Source: Acidocella sp. (GTDB taxonomy: Bacteria > Pseudomonadota > Alphaproteobacteria > Acetobacterales > Acetobacteraceae). From it: a DNA stretch of 53,172 bases. The notes beneath the pieces were generated by a model. It was not told where the DNA came from and did not search any database. It was given only the letters and a program-made list of their open reading frames with translations. Within the stretch, counting starts at the first letter, position 1. Each line of letters opens with the position of its first letter. Positions 1 through 7,988 of this stretch are shown in pieces. Where the stretch lies: assembly GCA_027451225.1 (NCBI GenBank), contig DAIDJU010000147.1, positions 1 through 53,172 of the forward strand, in the 5' to 3' direction. Both the position numbers and the translations under genes were made by a program.

Positions 1-498
1 GAACATGGCCAAAATCCACAGCAGCCCAAAGCCCATATGCAGCGCATGGGTGATGAGCAGCGTGTAGAGGCAGGAGAGATAGCCGCTCTCCAGCGGGCCG
101 TTGCCAGCCGCCGCCATGGCCATCAGGTCGGAGACACCGAACCAGATGAACAGCGCGCCGAGCAGGCCGCCAACCGCCAGCCCGCCAAGCACCAGGCCCT
201 TATTGCCCGATTTGAGCCCCAGCGAGCCAATGGAGACGGCAAACACCGAGCCCAGCACGATGAAGGTTTGCTCAAGCCCGCGCGAGGCGGAGAGCAGACC
301 ATTGGCCAGCGGGTGGCCGAACGCGGACATCGGATTATCCATGACCGCGTAGGAGGCGAACAGACCGGCGAAGATCAGCGCGTCGGAAAGCAGGTACAGC
401 CAGAAACCGAACGTGCGGGTGGAGATGAAATCATGCTCCTCGCCATCATACTCCCAAAGAGCGGTTTTGGCGGTGAGAACGGGTTTTTCGGAATGCAT
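1..498 (-). CDS. cyoC: Cytochrome bo3 ubiquinol oxidase subunit III (partial, C-terminus outside window)
   Basis: This is subunit III of the bo3-type quinol oxidase, an inner-membrane heme-copper oxidase subunit without redox centres that stabilises subunit I. The visible 166 codons start with MHSEKPVLTAK and run through the typical N-terminus (WEYDGEEHDF, then FGFWLYLLSDALIFAGLFASY, the hallmark first helix of the family). The ATG at 498 overlaps the cyoB TGA stop by one base (TGATG), so translation is coupled to cyoB. The reading frame stays open to base 1, so the last one or two helices, and presumably cyoD, lie outside the window. Identification is from sequence family resemblance and operon position. 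Confidence 0.95.
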   Translation of the reverse strand, partial: MHSEKPVLTAKTALWEYDGEEHDFISTRTFGFWLYLLSDALIFAGLFASYAVMDNPMSAFGHPLANGLLSASRGLEQTFIVLGSVFAVSIGSLGLKSGNKGLVLGGLAVGGLLGALFIWFGVSDLMAMAAAGNGPLESGYLSCLYTLLITHALHMGFGLLWILAMF

Positions 499-2558
499 CA
501 GTGCGCCTCCCCCGCCAGGCCGTGGCCGCGCTTGGGCTGCTCGGCGAAAATGCTGGCGGTGCTGATATTGGCTTCATAGGCTTCCACCTCTTCGGCGGGG
601 ATGATGAAGCCTTCGTTACGGTCGAACGAGCGGATGAACACGATGGCGATCATGGCGATGGTGGTCAGCACGATCATCCAGTCGATGCGCCAGGTGAGCG
701 CGAAGCCCCAGGCGAACACATCCATGCCCAGGATAAAGGGCAGGCCCGAGCCATGGGGCAGATGGATGGGCACGTAACGCGCGGGACGCAACGCCGCCCC
801 CACCTCACGCCGCCAGGAGGTTTCATCGAGCGCGTTTACATGCGGGGTGACCGCGAAGTTATAAAACGGCACCGGCGTGCGGGTCAGCCATTCCAGGCCG
901 CGCTCGGTTCCCCAGGGGCTCTCACCCGCCGGTACACGCTGCCAGAGCGAGACGACGAGCATGAGCACGAAGAAACCGATGGACGCCAGATAAACCAGCA
1001 CGCCCACCTCTTCCCACATCATGTAAGGCGCGAGCGCGGTGTTGAACACGTAGTCAAGGCGGCGGGTTTCACCGGCCAGACCGGCCATGAACATGGGCAC
1101 GAACACCAGCAGCGAGCCGGCGATGAAGGTCCAGAAGAACCATTTGCCCAGCGTCTCGTTCAGCTTGAAGCCAAACACCTTGGGCCACCAGAAGATGACG
1201 GCCGCGAACGCCGCCGCGCCGATGACCAGCACCATGCAGTGGAAATGCGCGACCACGAACACGCTGTCATGCACCGAGTAATCGATGACGGAGGCCGAGA
1301 GCATCATGCCCGTGAGGCCGCCGATGAGCAGCAGCACGATCGCGATCATCGCCCACAGCATCGGGGTCTCGTAGGAGATGCGGCCGCGATACATGGTGAA
1401 CAGCCAGTTGAACGCCTTCACGCCCGTGGGGATGCCCACGATCATGGTGGCGGCGGAGAAGAAGCCGATCAGGTTCGGCCCCATGCCCATGGTGAAGAAG
1501 TGGTGAGCCCACACAACCCAACCCACGCCCGCGATGCCCATGGAGGCGGCGATCATGGTCGGGTAGCCGAACAGCGACTTGGCGGAGAAGGTCGAGACGA
1601 TCTCCGAGATCAGGCCGAAGGCCGGCAGCACCAGGAAGTACACTTCCGGGTGACCCCAGGTCCAGAACAGGTTGATGTAGAGCATGTAGTTGCCGCCGAA
1701 GCCGGCGGAGAAGAAATGGGTGCCGACGTAACGGTCGAGACCCAGCATCGCCAACGCCGCGGTGAGCACGGGGAAGGCGGTGACGCCGATGATGGCGGTG
1801 GCCATGTTCACCCAGGTGAACACCGGCACGCGGAACCAGCCCATGCCGGGGGCGCGCATCTTAACGATGGTGGTGATGATGTTGATGGCGTTGAAGGTGG
1901 TGCCCAGACCAGAGATCTGCAGCGCCCACATCCAGTAATCCACGCCCACGCCCGGGTTGGAGGGGAGCTCCGCGAAGGGCATCAGGCCGACCCAGGTGGC
2001 GTTGGAGAACTCGCCGACGAACAGCGAGATCATGCACAGCAGCGCACCGGCGACGGTCAGCCACAGGCTCACCGCGTTCAGGTAGGGGAAGGCCATGTCG
2101 CGCGCGCCGATCTGCAGCGGCACGATGATGTTGCCGAGACCGGTGAGCAGCGGGGTGGCGGCGAAGATCAGCATCAGAGTGCCGTGCGCCGAGTAGACCT
2201 GGTCGAAATGGTACGGCGGCAGGTAGCCATGGGCCGCACCCAGGTAACCGGGGCTGTTGGGGCCGATGGCGATGGCCTGCTGGGTACGCATCATCACGCC
2301 GTCGATGAAGCCGCGGAACAGCATCACCAGGCCGAGGATCATGTACATCACGCCGATGCGCTTATGGTCGACGGAGCAGAGCCACTCGCGCCACAGATAG
2401 CCCACCTTGCGGAAGTACAGCACGCTGCCCACGACGACGAGACCGGCGGTGGCGGCGATGCAGAAGGTGAAGATGAGAATGGGGTTGGTGTAGGGAATGG
2501 CCTCGAGGGTCAAGCGCCCGAGCAGGGGCGACCAGGGGCCGTCAACAGCGACTTGCAC
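498..2558 (-). CDS. cyoB: Cytochrome bo3 ubiquinol oxidase subunit I
   Basis: This 686-residue subunit carries the heme b and heme o3-CuB centre that reduces O2 to water and pumps protons. The CuB histidine and cross-linked tyrosine are in WGHPEVYFLVLP, the His pair in WAHHFFTMG, and the two heme histidines in VVAHFHCMVL. The quinol-site residues known from the E. coli enzyme are kept: Arg82 and Asp86 in LFRGFIDGVMM, His117 and Gln120 in PPYHFDQ. There is no cytochrome c docking partner gene, so the substrate is ubiquinol. The start is GTG, preceded by AAGGAAGGA eight bases upstream, and this site overlaps the cyoA stop. Relative to the E. coli protein there is a small insertion near residues 98-110. 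Confidence 0.98.
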   Translation of the reverse strand: MQVAVDGPWSPLLGRLTLEAIPYTNPILIFTFCIAATAGLVVVGSVLYFRKVGYLWREWLCSVDHKRIGVMYMILGLVMLFRGFIDGVMMRTQQAIAIGPNSPGYLGAAHGYLPPYHFDQVYSAHGTLMLIFAATPLLTGLGNIIVPLQIGARDMAFPYLNAVSLWLTVAGALLCMISLFVGEFSNATWVGLMPFAELPSNPGVGVDYWMWALQISGLGTTFNAINIITTIVKMRAPGMGWFRVPVFTWVNMATAIIGVTAFPVLTAALAMLGLDRYVGTHFFSAGFGGNYMLYINLFWTWGHPEVYFLVLPAFGLISEIVSTFSAKSLFGYPTMIAASMGIAGVGWVVWAHHFFTMGMGPNLIGFFSAATMIVGIPTGVKAFNWLFTMYRGRISYETPMLWAMIAIVLLLIGGLTGMMLSASVIDYSVHDSVFVVAHFHCMVLVIGAAAFAAVIFWWPKVFGFKLNETLGKWFFWTFIAGSLLVFVPMFMAGLAGETRRLDYVFNTALAPYMMWEEVGVLVYLASIGFFVLMLVVSLWQRVPAGESPWGTERGLEWLTRTPVPFYNFAVTPHVNALDETSWRREVGAALRPARYVPIHLPHGSGLPFILGMDVFAWGFALTWRIDWMIVLTTIAMIAIVFIRSFDRNEGFIIPAEEVEAYEANISTASIFAEQPKRGHGLAGEAH

Positions 2559-2573
2559 GGTTAAAATCCTTCC

Positions 2574-3518
2574 TTATTTCGCGGAAGCGGAGGCCGGGGC
2601 CTCGCCTTCGTTGGAGGCGACGCTCTTGGTCAGCGAGTCGGGGACCGGGTAGGTCTTGCCGTTCATCGCGTCCATCACGACCTTGCCGAAAAGGCTGCCA
2701 GCGTTGGGGGTGGTGAAGTAGGACGGCACGGCGCCGTAATTCACCTGCGGCTGGGCGATCTTCTGGGTGAACAGATCATAGGTGAGCTGATTGGGGCTCG
2801 CCTGCACGCTCTTTACCCAGTTGTCGTAATCGGCCTGGGCCACGATGCGGGCCTTGAAGCGCATCCAGGAGAAGCCAGCGCCCGAAAAATCGGTGGAGAA
2901 GCCGGTGAACTCGGCGGGCTGGTCGATCTCGAAGGCGTCCTTGCTGATCATCGCCGGCATGGCGTCGACCATCGGGGCGACCTGCGGGATGTAGAAGCCG
3001 TTCATCGCCTCGGTGGCGGTCATGGTCAGCTCGACGCGGCGGCCGGCGGGCACGACCAACTCGTCGATGCTGGCGATGTTCTCATCAGGGTAGACGAACA
3101 CCCACTGCCAGTCGGTGGCGATGACATCGACCTTGACCGGCGGCAGCGAGGCGCCGGGGGCGCCGGCCAGGGCAGGCGTGGTCCAGGGGTCGATGCGGTA
3201 AATGGCGGAGACGGACATGTAAGCCAGCACCACCACCATGGCGAGCGGAATGGCCCAGGCCAGAACCTCGATGGTGAAGGAGAAATGCCAGTCCGGCGTG
3301 TATTTCGCGTTGCGCGAGTGGTGGTAGCGGAGCGGGAAGAAGATGGTCATCAGCACCGTCGGCACGATGATCAGCAGCATGATGCCCGTGATCCACATCG
3401 TGTAGTGGTATTCCAAGCCGCCGAGCATGCCGACGGGATGGAACAGGCGCATATTGTCCGTGGAGCAGCCAGCCAAGGCCAACGGGGCTAACAAGCCGAG
3501 TTTTCGCCAGTATCGCAA
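2574..3518 (-). CDS. cyoA: Cytochrome bo3 ubiquinol oxidase subunit II (lipoprotein)
   Basis: Subunit II of the quinol oxidase, 314 residues, first gene of the cyo operon. The N-terminus is a lipoprotein signal with lipobox LALAGC (Cys18), followed by two membrane helices and a periplasmic cupredoxin-like domain. The CuA-binding cysteines of cytochrome c oxidases are missing, as expected for a quinol oxidase, while the segments VYPDENIAS and MRFKARIVAQ match the CyoA pattern. The only start in a good position is TTG at 3518: it has a strong GGGGGAGG site eight bases upstream and no ATG lies between. The C-terminal 30 residues are Ala/Ser/Glu-rich and probably unstructured. The gap to cyoB is 15 bases. 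Confidence 0.96.
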   Translation of the reverse strand: MRYWRKLGLLAPLALAGCSTDNMRLFHPVGMLGGLEYHYTMWITGIMLLIIVPTVLMTIFFPLRYHHSRNAKYTPDWHFSFTIEVLAWAIPLAMVVVLAYMSVSAIYRIDPWTTPALAGAPGASLPPVKVDVIATDWQWVFVYPDENIASIDELVVPAGRRVELTMTATEAMNGFYIPQVAPMVDAMPAMISKDAFEIDQPAEFTGFSTDFSGAGFSWMRFKARIVAQADYDNWVKSVQASPNQLTYDLFTQKIAQPQVNYGAVPSYFTTPNAGSLFGKVVMDAMNGKTYPVPDSLTKSVASNEGEAPASASAK

Positions 3519-3745
3519 TTATATGTCCTCCCCCAGATCATTTGCCTGGGATAATGCACTCACCAGAAACCACTTCCCCCGCTTTAGCCGCGCAGCACCG
3601 ATTGGTTTGAGAAGCAGCTGCTGCAACCAAAGCTGTTGGCGGGCATAAGATGATTTCCGGTGTCGTGCAATACTGCGAGGAGATAGCAGAAAGCCGAGCT
3701 ATGCAGGCGATGCTGGGATGCGTATAACTATATGAAATTGAAATA
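3519..3745. other. Intergenic region upstream of cyoA
   Basis: This stretch holds the cyoA ribosome binding site (GGGGGAGG near 3526-3533) and must hold the cyo promoter, but I could not pick out convincing -35 and -10 boxes. A weak inverted pair, CCCAG and CTGGG, flanks about nine bases near 3533-3550. A 70-codon open frame on the minus strand has no family resemblance or ribosome binding site and is not called. Confidence 0.5.
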
Positions 3746-3778
3746 AACACGGCGCTCCAGGCGCGGGAGCGCCGTGTT
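3746..3778 (-). terminator. Rho-independent terminator of the DUF2189 gene
   Basis: A perfect 13-base inverted repeat (AACACGGCGCTCC, positions 3746-3758, with its complement at 3766-3778) encloses a 7-base loop. Read on the minus strand it starts 17 bases after the stop codon of the DUF2189 gene and is followed by a T-rich run (TTTATTTCAATTT). It should end that transcript and separate it from the cyo operon. Confidence 0.9.
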
Positions 3779-3794
3779 CTGTTTCGGGGCGGTT

Positions 3795-4607
3795 TTACGC
3801 CATGAGGCGGCGGTAGACATGCCAGGTGGCATGGCCGAGCACCGGCAGCGACACGGCAAGCCCGAGCAGCACCAAGGCTGTGCCGGCAGCCATGATCACC
3901 GCGACGATGAAGCCCCAGCCCAGCACCACCACCGGATTTTTGATAAAGGCCCGGGCGGAGACGGTAATGGCCTGCCAGACAGTGACATCCTCATCCAGCG
4001 CCAGCGGGAAGGCAACGAGCCCGAGGCACAGCGTGACCAGGGCGAACACCGCGCCGGTAAGGTAGCCGAGGACGATCATCTCCCACCCCGCCGCGGTGGT
4101 GAACACGCGGACAAAGAACTCAAGCCCCCGCGCCGGGCCGCTTTGCCCCAGCGTATGTGCATACACGATGCCCGCCACCGCCAGCCAGGCGAGGAACAGG
4201 GCGATACTGAGCATCCCCAGGGCCTCGATGGTATTGAGGCGGGGGGTGGCGAAAGGGGCGGCGGCGGCCTCGGCCAAGGCGACGCCGCTGCGCTCGCGCT
4301 CGCGCGAAAGGGCCATGAACCAGAGCGTGACCATCGGCCCCAGAAGCGCCAAGCCGGCGCAGACCGGGAACAGGAAGGGCAGCAGGTTGGGGGCTGCCGT
4401 TACCGCGCCAAGCATGATCGCGGCGACGGGTGAGAGCACCGCCAGCACCATCACCTCGGTCCGGCAGGCCCGCCAATCCGCCACGCCAAGGCGCAAGGAC
4501 TCCCACAAATCGTTGAAATTTATGTGGTTGATCCGGAATTCGCGCCGGGACACGTCGCCGCTTGTGGAAAGGAGGGTGGAATGGCCGGCGCTTGGGATCG
4601 CACTCAT
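3795..4607 (-). CDS. DUF2189 family multi-pass membrane protein
   Basis: A 270-residue integral membrane protein with about six hydrophobic segments. After a soluble N-terminus of roughly 45 residues comes the segment LRLGVADWRACRTEV, typical of the DUF2189 family, then alternating hydrophobic helices. The molecular function of the family is unknown to me. It is a single-gene unit: a promoter candidate with a perfect TATAAT lies 40 bases upstream, the ATG is preceded by AGGGGAAG, and a strong terminator follows. It sits directly upstream of the cyo operon on the same strand, which suggests but does not prove a membrane or respiration-related role. Confidence 0.8.
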   Translation of the reverse strand: MSAIPSAGHSTLLSTSGDVSRREFRINHINFNDLWESLRLGVADWRACRTEVMVLAVLSPVAAIMLGAVTAAPNLLPFLFPVCAGLALLGPMVTLWFMALSRERERSGVALAEAAAAPFATPRLNTIEALGMLSIALFLAWLAVAGIVYAHTLGQSGPARGLEFFVRVFTTAAGWEMIVLGYLTGAVFALVTLCLGLVAFPLALDEDVTVWQAITVSARAFIKNPVVVLGWGFIVAVIMAAGTALVLLGLAVSLPVLGHATWHVYRRLMA

Positions 4608-4646
4608 GTTTCTTCCCCTTTGTTACGGATATGTTTTTGTTGGGGA

Positions 4647-4675
4647 ATTATAGTGCGTTGTCCTCGCGGTTTCCA
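4647..4675 (-). promoter_or_regulatory. Sigma-70 promoter of the DUF2189 gene
   Basis: On the minus strand TGGAAA (4675-4670, four of six matches to the -35 consensus) is separated by exactly 17 bases from a perfect TATAAT (4652-4647). The predicted transcript starts near 4640 and leaves a leader of about 33 bases containing the ribosome binding site. Confidence 0.7.
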
Positions 4676-4713
4676 GAAGAAAAGCTGCGGGGCGCGTGAA
4701 GGATAATGCGTAT

Positions 4714-5976
4714 CTAGCCCAGGGCCCAGGCAAGGCTGAGAATGGCGGTCAGGGTCAGCCAGAGGGCGGCGGGAAGCATCCGGCGGTTGCGGGAGAGGGC
4801 AAGCGCATAGCTGGTTTTGAGCAGGTTATTGCTGGCGCTGGCGATGAGCACGGCGCTCACCACGGCCTGCTCGCTCACCTGGAACTTGCCGTCGAGCAGG
4901 GAGAAGATGAAGGGGTCGATATCCGAGAAGCCGACCGCGAAGCTCAGCACATGCAACCCCGCCGCGCCGTAGCGCTGGGTGACGAAATTGGTGGCGGCGG
5001 CGAAAAACAGGAACAGCAGGGCGAAGAGGAAGGCGACCGGCAGATCCAGCGGGTTGGCGCTGACGGCGGCATGAGCGGTGGTGACGGTGCCCTTGGCGCG
5101 CCAGGCCAGCAGCCCGGCAACCGCCAGCGAGGCCAGGAACAGCGAGCCGAAGGGCAAAGCCAGGGCCAGGGCGGAATTGGCATGGCCGAGCAGCACGATG
5201 ATGACCAGCAGCCGCACATACATCATGGCCGTGGCGATAACCACCGCCGCCGGGGCGAAGGAGTCTCCTCCCGGCTCGCCCCGCGCCCCGCGCGCCAGCA
5301 CCACCGTGGCGGCGGTGGAGGAATATAGCCCGCCCAGCACGCCGGTGAGCAGCGTGCCCGCGCGCGGGAACACGTAGCGATGCGCGAGATAGCCGAGATA
5401 GGAGATGCCGGAGATGACGAGCACGGCCATCCACACCTTGGTGTAGGTGATGCCTGCGAGATAGGGGATGTTGGCATCTGGCAGCAGGGGATAGATGAGC
5501 CCGGCCAGGATGAAGAATTTGGCGAAGGTGACGCCTTCCTCGGCGGGGAAAGCGTCGGAGAGGCGCCGGATTTCCGCCTGCTCGCCGAGCGAGAGCAGGA
5601 TGAGGATGACCAGCGCCGCCAACAGCACGATAGGCGCCGTCAGCACCACCGGGCCTAGCGAATAGGCCATTACGCCGATCACCGTGGGCAGCAGCGAGGA
5701 ATCGCCGCCCTTGAGGCGCTTGCGGTAATCCATCAGCAGCAGCAGGTTCAGCCCGCCGAGCCCAATGCAGAACGGCACGACCGGTGCCACGATCCACAGG
5801 CTGAAACCGAGTGCGGCCAGCAGGGTGATGGTGCGGGTAGTGCCGAAGCCCAGGGCCTCGGGCAGCAGGTTTCCGGCATCGCGCCGGCGGTAGGCGTGCA
5901 GTTCCAGCCCGATGATGAAGGCCAGCCCCACCGTGCCCAGAAAGGCCGAAAGCTCAGGGGGGATCAGGGCGCTCAT
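4714..5976 (-). CDS. MgtC/SapB-type membrane protein with DUF4010 domain
   Basis: A 420-residue polytopic inner-membrane protein. The N-terminal third resembles MgtC/SapB proteins (FIIGLELHAYRRRD, then GTTRTITLLAALG), and the C-terminal two thirds match the DUF4010 permease-like domain, including the glycine- and serine-rich GLYSSTAATVVLARGAR and SFAVGFSDIDPFIFSL segments. Neither part has an established transport substrate. The ATG overlaps the metC stop as ATGA, so it is translated with the sulfur genes upstream and is the last gene of that unit. The coupling suggests a link with sulfur metabolites or with cation homeostasis; the substrate is not deducible. Confidence 0.85.
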   Translation of the reverse strand: MSALIPPELSAFLGTVGLAFIIGLELHAYRRRDAGNLLPEALGFGTTRTITLLAALGFSLWIVAPVVPFCIGLGGLNLLLLMDYRKRLKGGDSSLLPTVIGVMAYSLGPVVLTAPIVLLAALVILILLSLGEQAEIRRLSDAFPAEEGVTFAKFFILAGLIYPLLPDANIPYLAGITYTKVWMAVLVISGISYLGYLAHRYVFPRAGTLLTGVLGGLYSSTAATVVLARGARGEPGGDSFAPAAVVIATAMMYVRLLVIIVLLGHANSALALALPFGSLFLASLAVAGLLAWRAKGTVTTAHAAVSANPLDLPVAFLFALLFLFFAAATNFVTQRYGAAGLHVLSFAVGFSDIDPFIFSLLDGKFQVSEQAVVSAVLIASASNNLLKTSYALALSRNRRMLPAALWLTLTAILSLAWALG

Positions 5977-7151
5977 GCGGCGCGCAACGCGGCCAGCCCC
6001 TGCTCCAGATCTTCGATCAGGTCGTCCACGTTCTCCAGCCCGATATGGAAGCGGGCCAGCGGGCCTTCGAACACGCCGGAGCCTTCGCTGCGCTTGATGG
6101 TGCCGGTGGTGGGCAGCACCAGGCTCTCATACCCGCCCCAGCTCGCGCCGATGCCGAAGAGTTGCAAGGCATCGATAAGCCGCACCACGGCCTCGGGGCT
6201 GAATTCCGGCTTGAACACCACGCCGAATAACCCGCAGGAGCCGGTGAAATCGCGCTTGTACAGCTCGTGCCCAGGGCAAGAGGGCAGGGCCGGATGCAGT
6301 ACGCGCGCCACCTCGGGCCGGGTGGCGAACCAGTTGGCCACCTTCAGTCCCGCTGCTTCCTGGGCTTTCAGCCGCACATGCAGCGTGCGCAGGCCGCGCA
6401 GGGCCAGCCAGCAATCGTCGGGGCTTGCGTAATTGCCCAGTTCCAGCGCGCCCAGGCGCAGCCAGCGCCAATCCTCGTCGCTGTTCACCACCACGGCGCC
6501 GAGAATGATGTCCGAATGGCCGCCGGGATATTTGGTCAGGGCGTGGATGGAGACATCCACCCCCTTGGTGAAGGGCTGGAAGTGGTGGATGCCCCAGGTG
6601 TTGTCGAGGAACACCTTGGCGCCGCGCGCATGGGCCACTTCGGCGAGGGCGGGGATGTCCTGTACCTCGAAGGTATGGCTGCCGGGGCTTTCGGTGAACA
6701 GCACGCTTGTATTGGGGCGGAACAGCGCCTCCAGCGCCGTGGGCGTGATCGAGGGATCGTAATAGCTGGTCTCGACGCCGTAGCGGCGCAGCAGCCCGTC
6801 GCAGAAGGTGCGGGTGGGGCCGTACACCGAATCGGGCACCAGCAGGTGATCCCCGGCCTTCAGGTAAGCCAGGAGCGGCACGGTGATGGCCGAAAGCCCC
6901 GAACTGGTGACCTGGGCGTGGCTGCCGCCCTCGATCTCGGCGATGGCGGCCTCAAGGGCGAAATGCGTCTCGTTACCGCAGAGGCCGTAGATCTCGACAG
7001 GCTCCAGCACGCGCTTGCCGATGGCGAGCTTGGTGCCCATGTCCGGGTAAAGCACGGTGGAGCCACGGGTGACGCCGGGGTTGACGAAGCCGTATTCCTT
7101 GGTCGGCCTGCGCCCCGCGTGGATCAGAGCCGTCTCGATCTTCTTAGCCAT
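5973..7151 (-). CDS. metC: Cystathionine beta-lyase (PLP-dependent)
   Basis: A 392-residue member of the Cys/Met-metabolism PLP enzyme family. It is expected to split cystathionine into homocysteine, pyruvate and ammonia in methionine synthesis; such enzymes may also release H2S from cysteine. The PLP lysine is Lys207 in SIHALTKYPGGHSD and the cofactor-ring aspartate is Asp183 in FLDNTWG. SVYGPTRTFC and ESPGSHTFE are the usual beta-lyase substrate and cofactor segments. The length is normal for the family. The gene follows the sulfurtransferase gene with no gap and overlaps the DUF4010 gene by four bases. A cystathionine gamma-synthase or gamma-lyase cannot be fully excluded by eye, but the N-terminus fits beta-lyases best. 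Confidence 0.92.
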   Translation of the reverse strand: MAKKIETALIHAGRRPTKEYGFVNPGVTRGSTVLYPDMGTKLAIGKRVLEPVEIYGLCGNETHFALEAAIAEIEGGSHAQVTSSGLSAITVPLLAYLKAGDHLLVPDSVYGPTRTFCDGLLRRYGVETSYYDPSITPTALEALFRPNTSVLFTESPGSHTFEVQDIPALAEVAHARGAKVFLDNTWGIHHFQPFTKGVDVSIHALTKYPGGHSDIILGAVVVNSDEDWRWLRLGALELGNYASPDDCWLALRGLRTLHVRLKAQEAAGLKVANWFATRPEVARVLHPALPSCPGHELYKRDFTGSCGLFGVVFKPEFSPEAVVRLIDALQLFGIGASWGGYESLVLPTTGTIKRSEGSGVFEGPLARFHIGLENVDDLIEDLEQGLAALRAA

Positions 7152-7988
7152 TTACACCTCTATAGGGGTGTCGTCCCGCGAGCCCCATTCGGCCCAAGAG
7201 CCATCATAAATCGCGGCCTCGGGCAAGCCCGCCAGTTTCAGCCCCAGCGCCAGCACGCAGGCGGTAACGCCAGAGCCGCAGGAGGCGACGGGTTTGCTCG
7301 CATCGGTGATGCCGAGACTGGCGAATTTGTGCCGCAATTTGGCGGGGGGCAGGAACTTGCCCTCGTGCAGAAGCTCGGTGAAGGGCAGGGATATGGCGTC
7401 CGGTATATGGCCGCTGCGCATCCCCGGCCGCGGCTCCGGCACCGTGCCCGCGAAGCGCGGCGCGGCGCGGGCGTCCAGCACCTGCTCGGTTTTGGTCAAC
7501 AGGTTGCGCTTCATGTCGTCCAGCGCCCGGACCATCCCGGCGTAGTACTGGGCGGTAAACTGGCCCGGCGTGGGAGCATCCGGTTCGCCATGCTCAAGCC
7601 CGTCGCCCGTCGCCTGCCAGGCGGGGAGGCCGCCATCGAGCACCTGGACATTATCATGCCCGAAGACACGGAACATCCACCACAAACGCGGGGCGGAGAA
7701 GATGCCGCGCTGGTCGTACACCACCACGTGGCTTGACGAGCTGACGCCCAGCGCCGCCACGGCGGCGGCGAAGTCCTCGGGCAAGGGCAGCATGTGGGGT
7801 AGGCTGGAGGCGTGGTCGGAGACGGCGTCGAGTTCGAAGAACTGAGCGCCGGGGATACGCATGGCGGTGAAGATCGCGTGCGCGTCCTTGTCCTCATTGG
7901 GCAGGTAATAGGTGGCGTCGAGCACCACCACGCCGGGGTGGCCGAGCCGTTGCTTCAGGGCCGCCGGGGTGATGAGCGGGGAGGTCAC
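7152..7988 (-). CDS. sseA: 3-mercaptopyruvate sulfurtransferase (two-domain rhodanese)
   Basis: A 278-residue protein with two rhodanese domains (about residues 5-130 and 160-275). The C-terminal active-site loop is CGSGVTAC with catalytic Cys237; the CG-S-G-V-T-A pattern is that of mercaptopyruvate sulfurtransferases rather than thiosulfate rhodaneses. It would move sulfur from 3-mercaptopyruvate to thiols or cyanide, giving pyruvate and a persulfide. The start is GTG at 7988, overlapping the TGA of the regulator gene (GTGA), and the stop abuts the metC ATG. Position between a regulator and cystathionine beta-lyase suggests a shared role in sulfur amino-acid turnover or sulfide and persulfide control. 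Confidence 0.9.
   Translation of the reverse strand: MTSPLITPAALKQRLGHPGVVVLDATYYLPNEDKDAHAIFTAMRIPGAQFFELDAVSDHASSLPHMLPLPEDFAAAVAALGVSSSSHVVVYDQRGIFSAPRLWWMFRVFGHDNVQVLDGGLPAWQATGDGLEHGEPDAPTPGQFTAQYYAGMVRALDDMKRNLLTKTEQVLDARAAPRFAGTVPEPRPGMRSGHIPDAISLPFTELLHEGKFLPPAKLRHKFASLGITDASKPVASCGSGVTACVLALGLKLAGLPEAAIYDGSWAEWGSRDDTPIEV

Noticed and set aside
501-2564. A 687-codon plus-strand open frame opposite cyoB
   Set aside because: It mirrors the cyoB codons, has a His/Asp/Gly/Arg-rich composition typical of antisense frames in GC-rich DNA and no domain resemblance.
3538-3750. A 70-codon frame upstream of cyoA on the minus strand
   Set aside because: No ribosome binding site, no family resemblance, and it spans the region expected to hold the cyo promoter.
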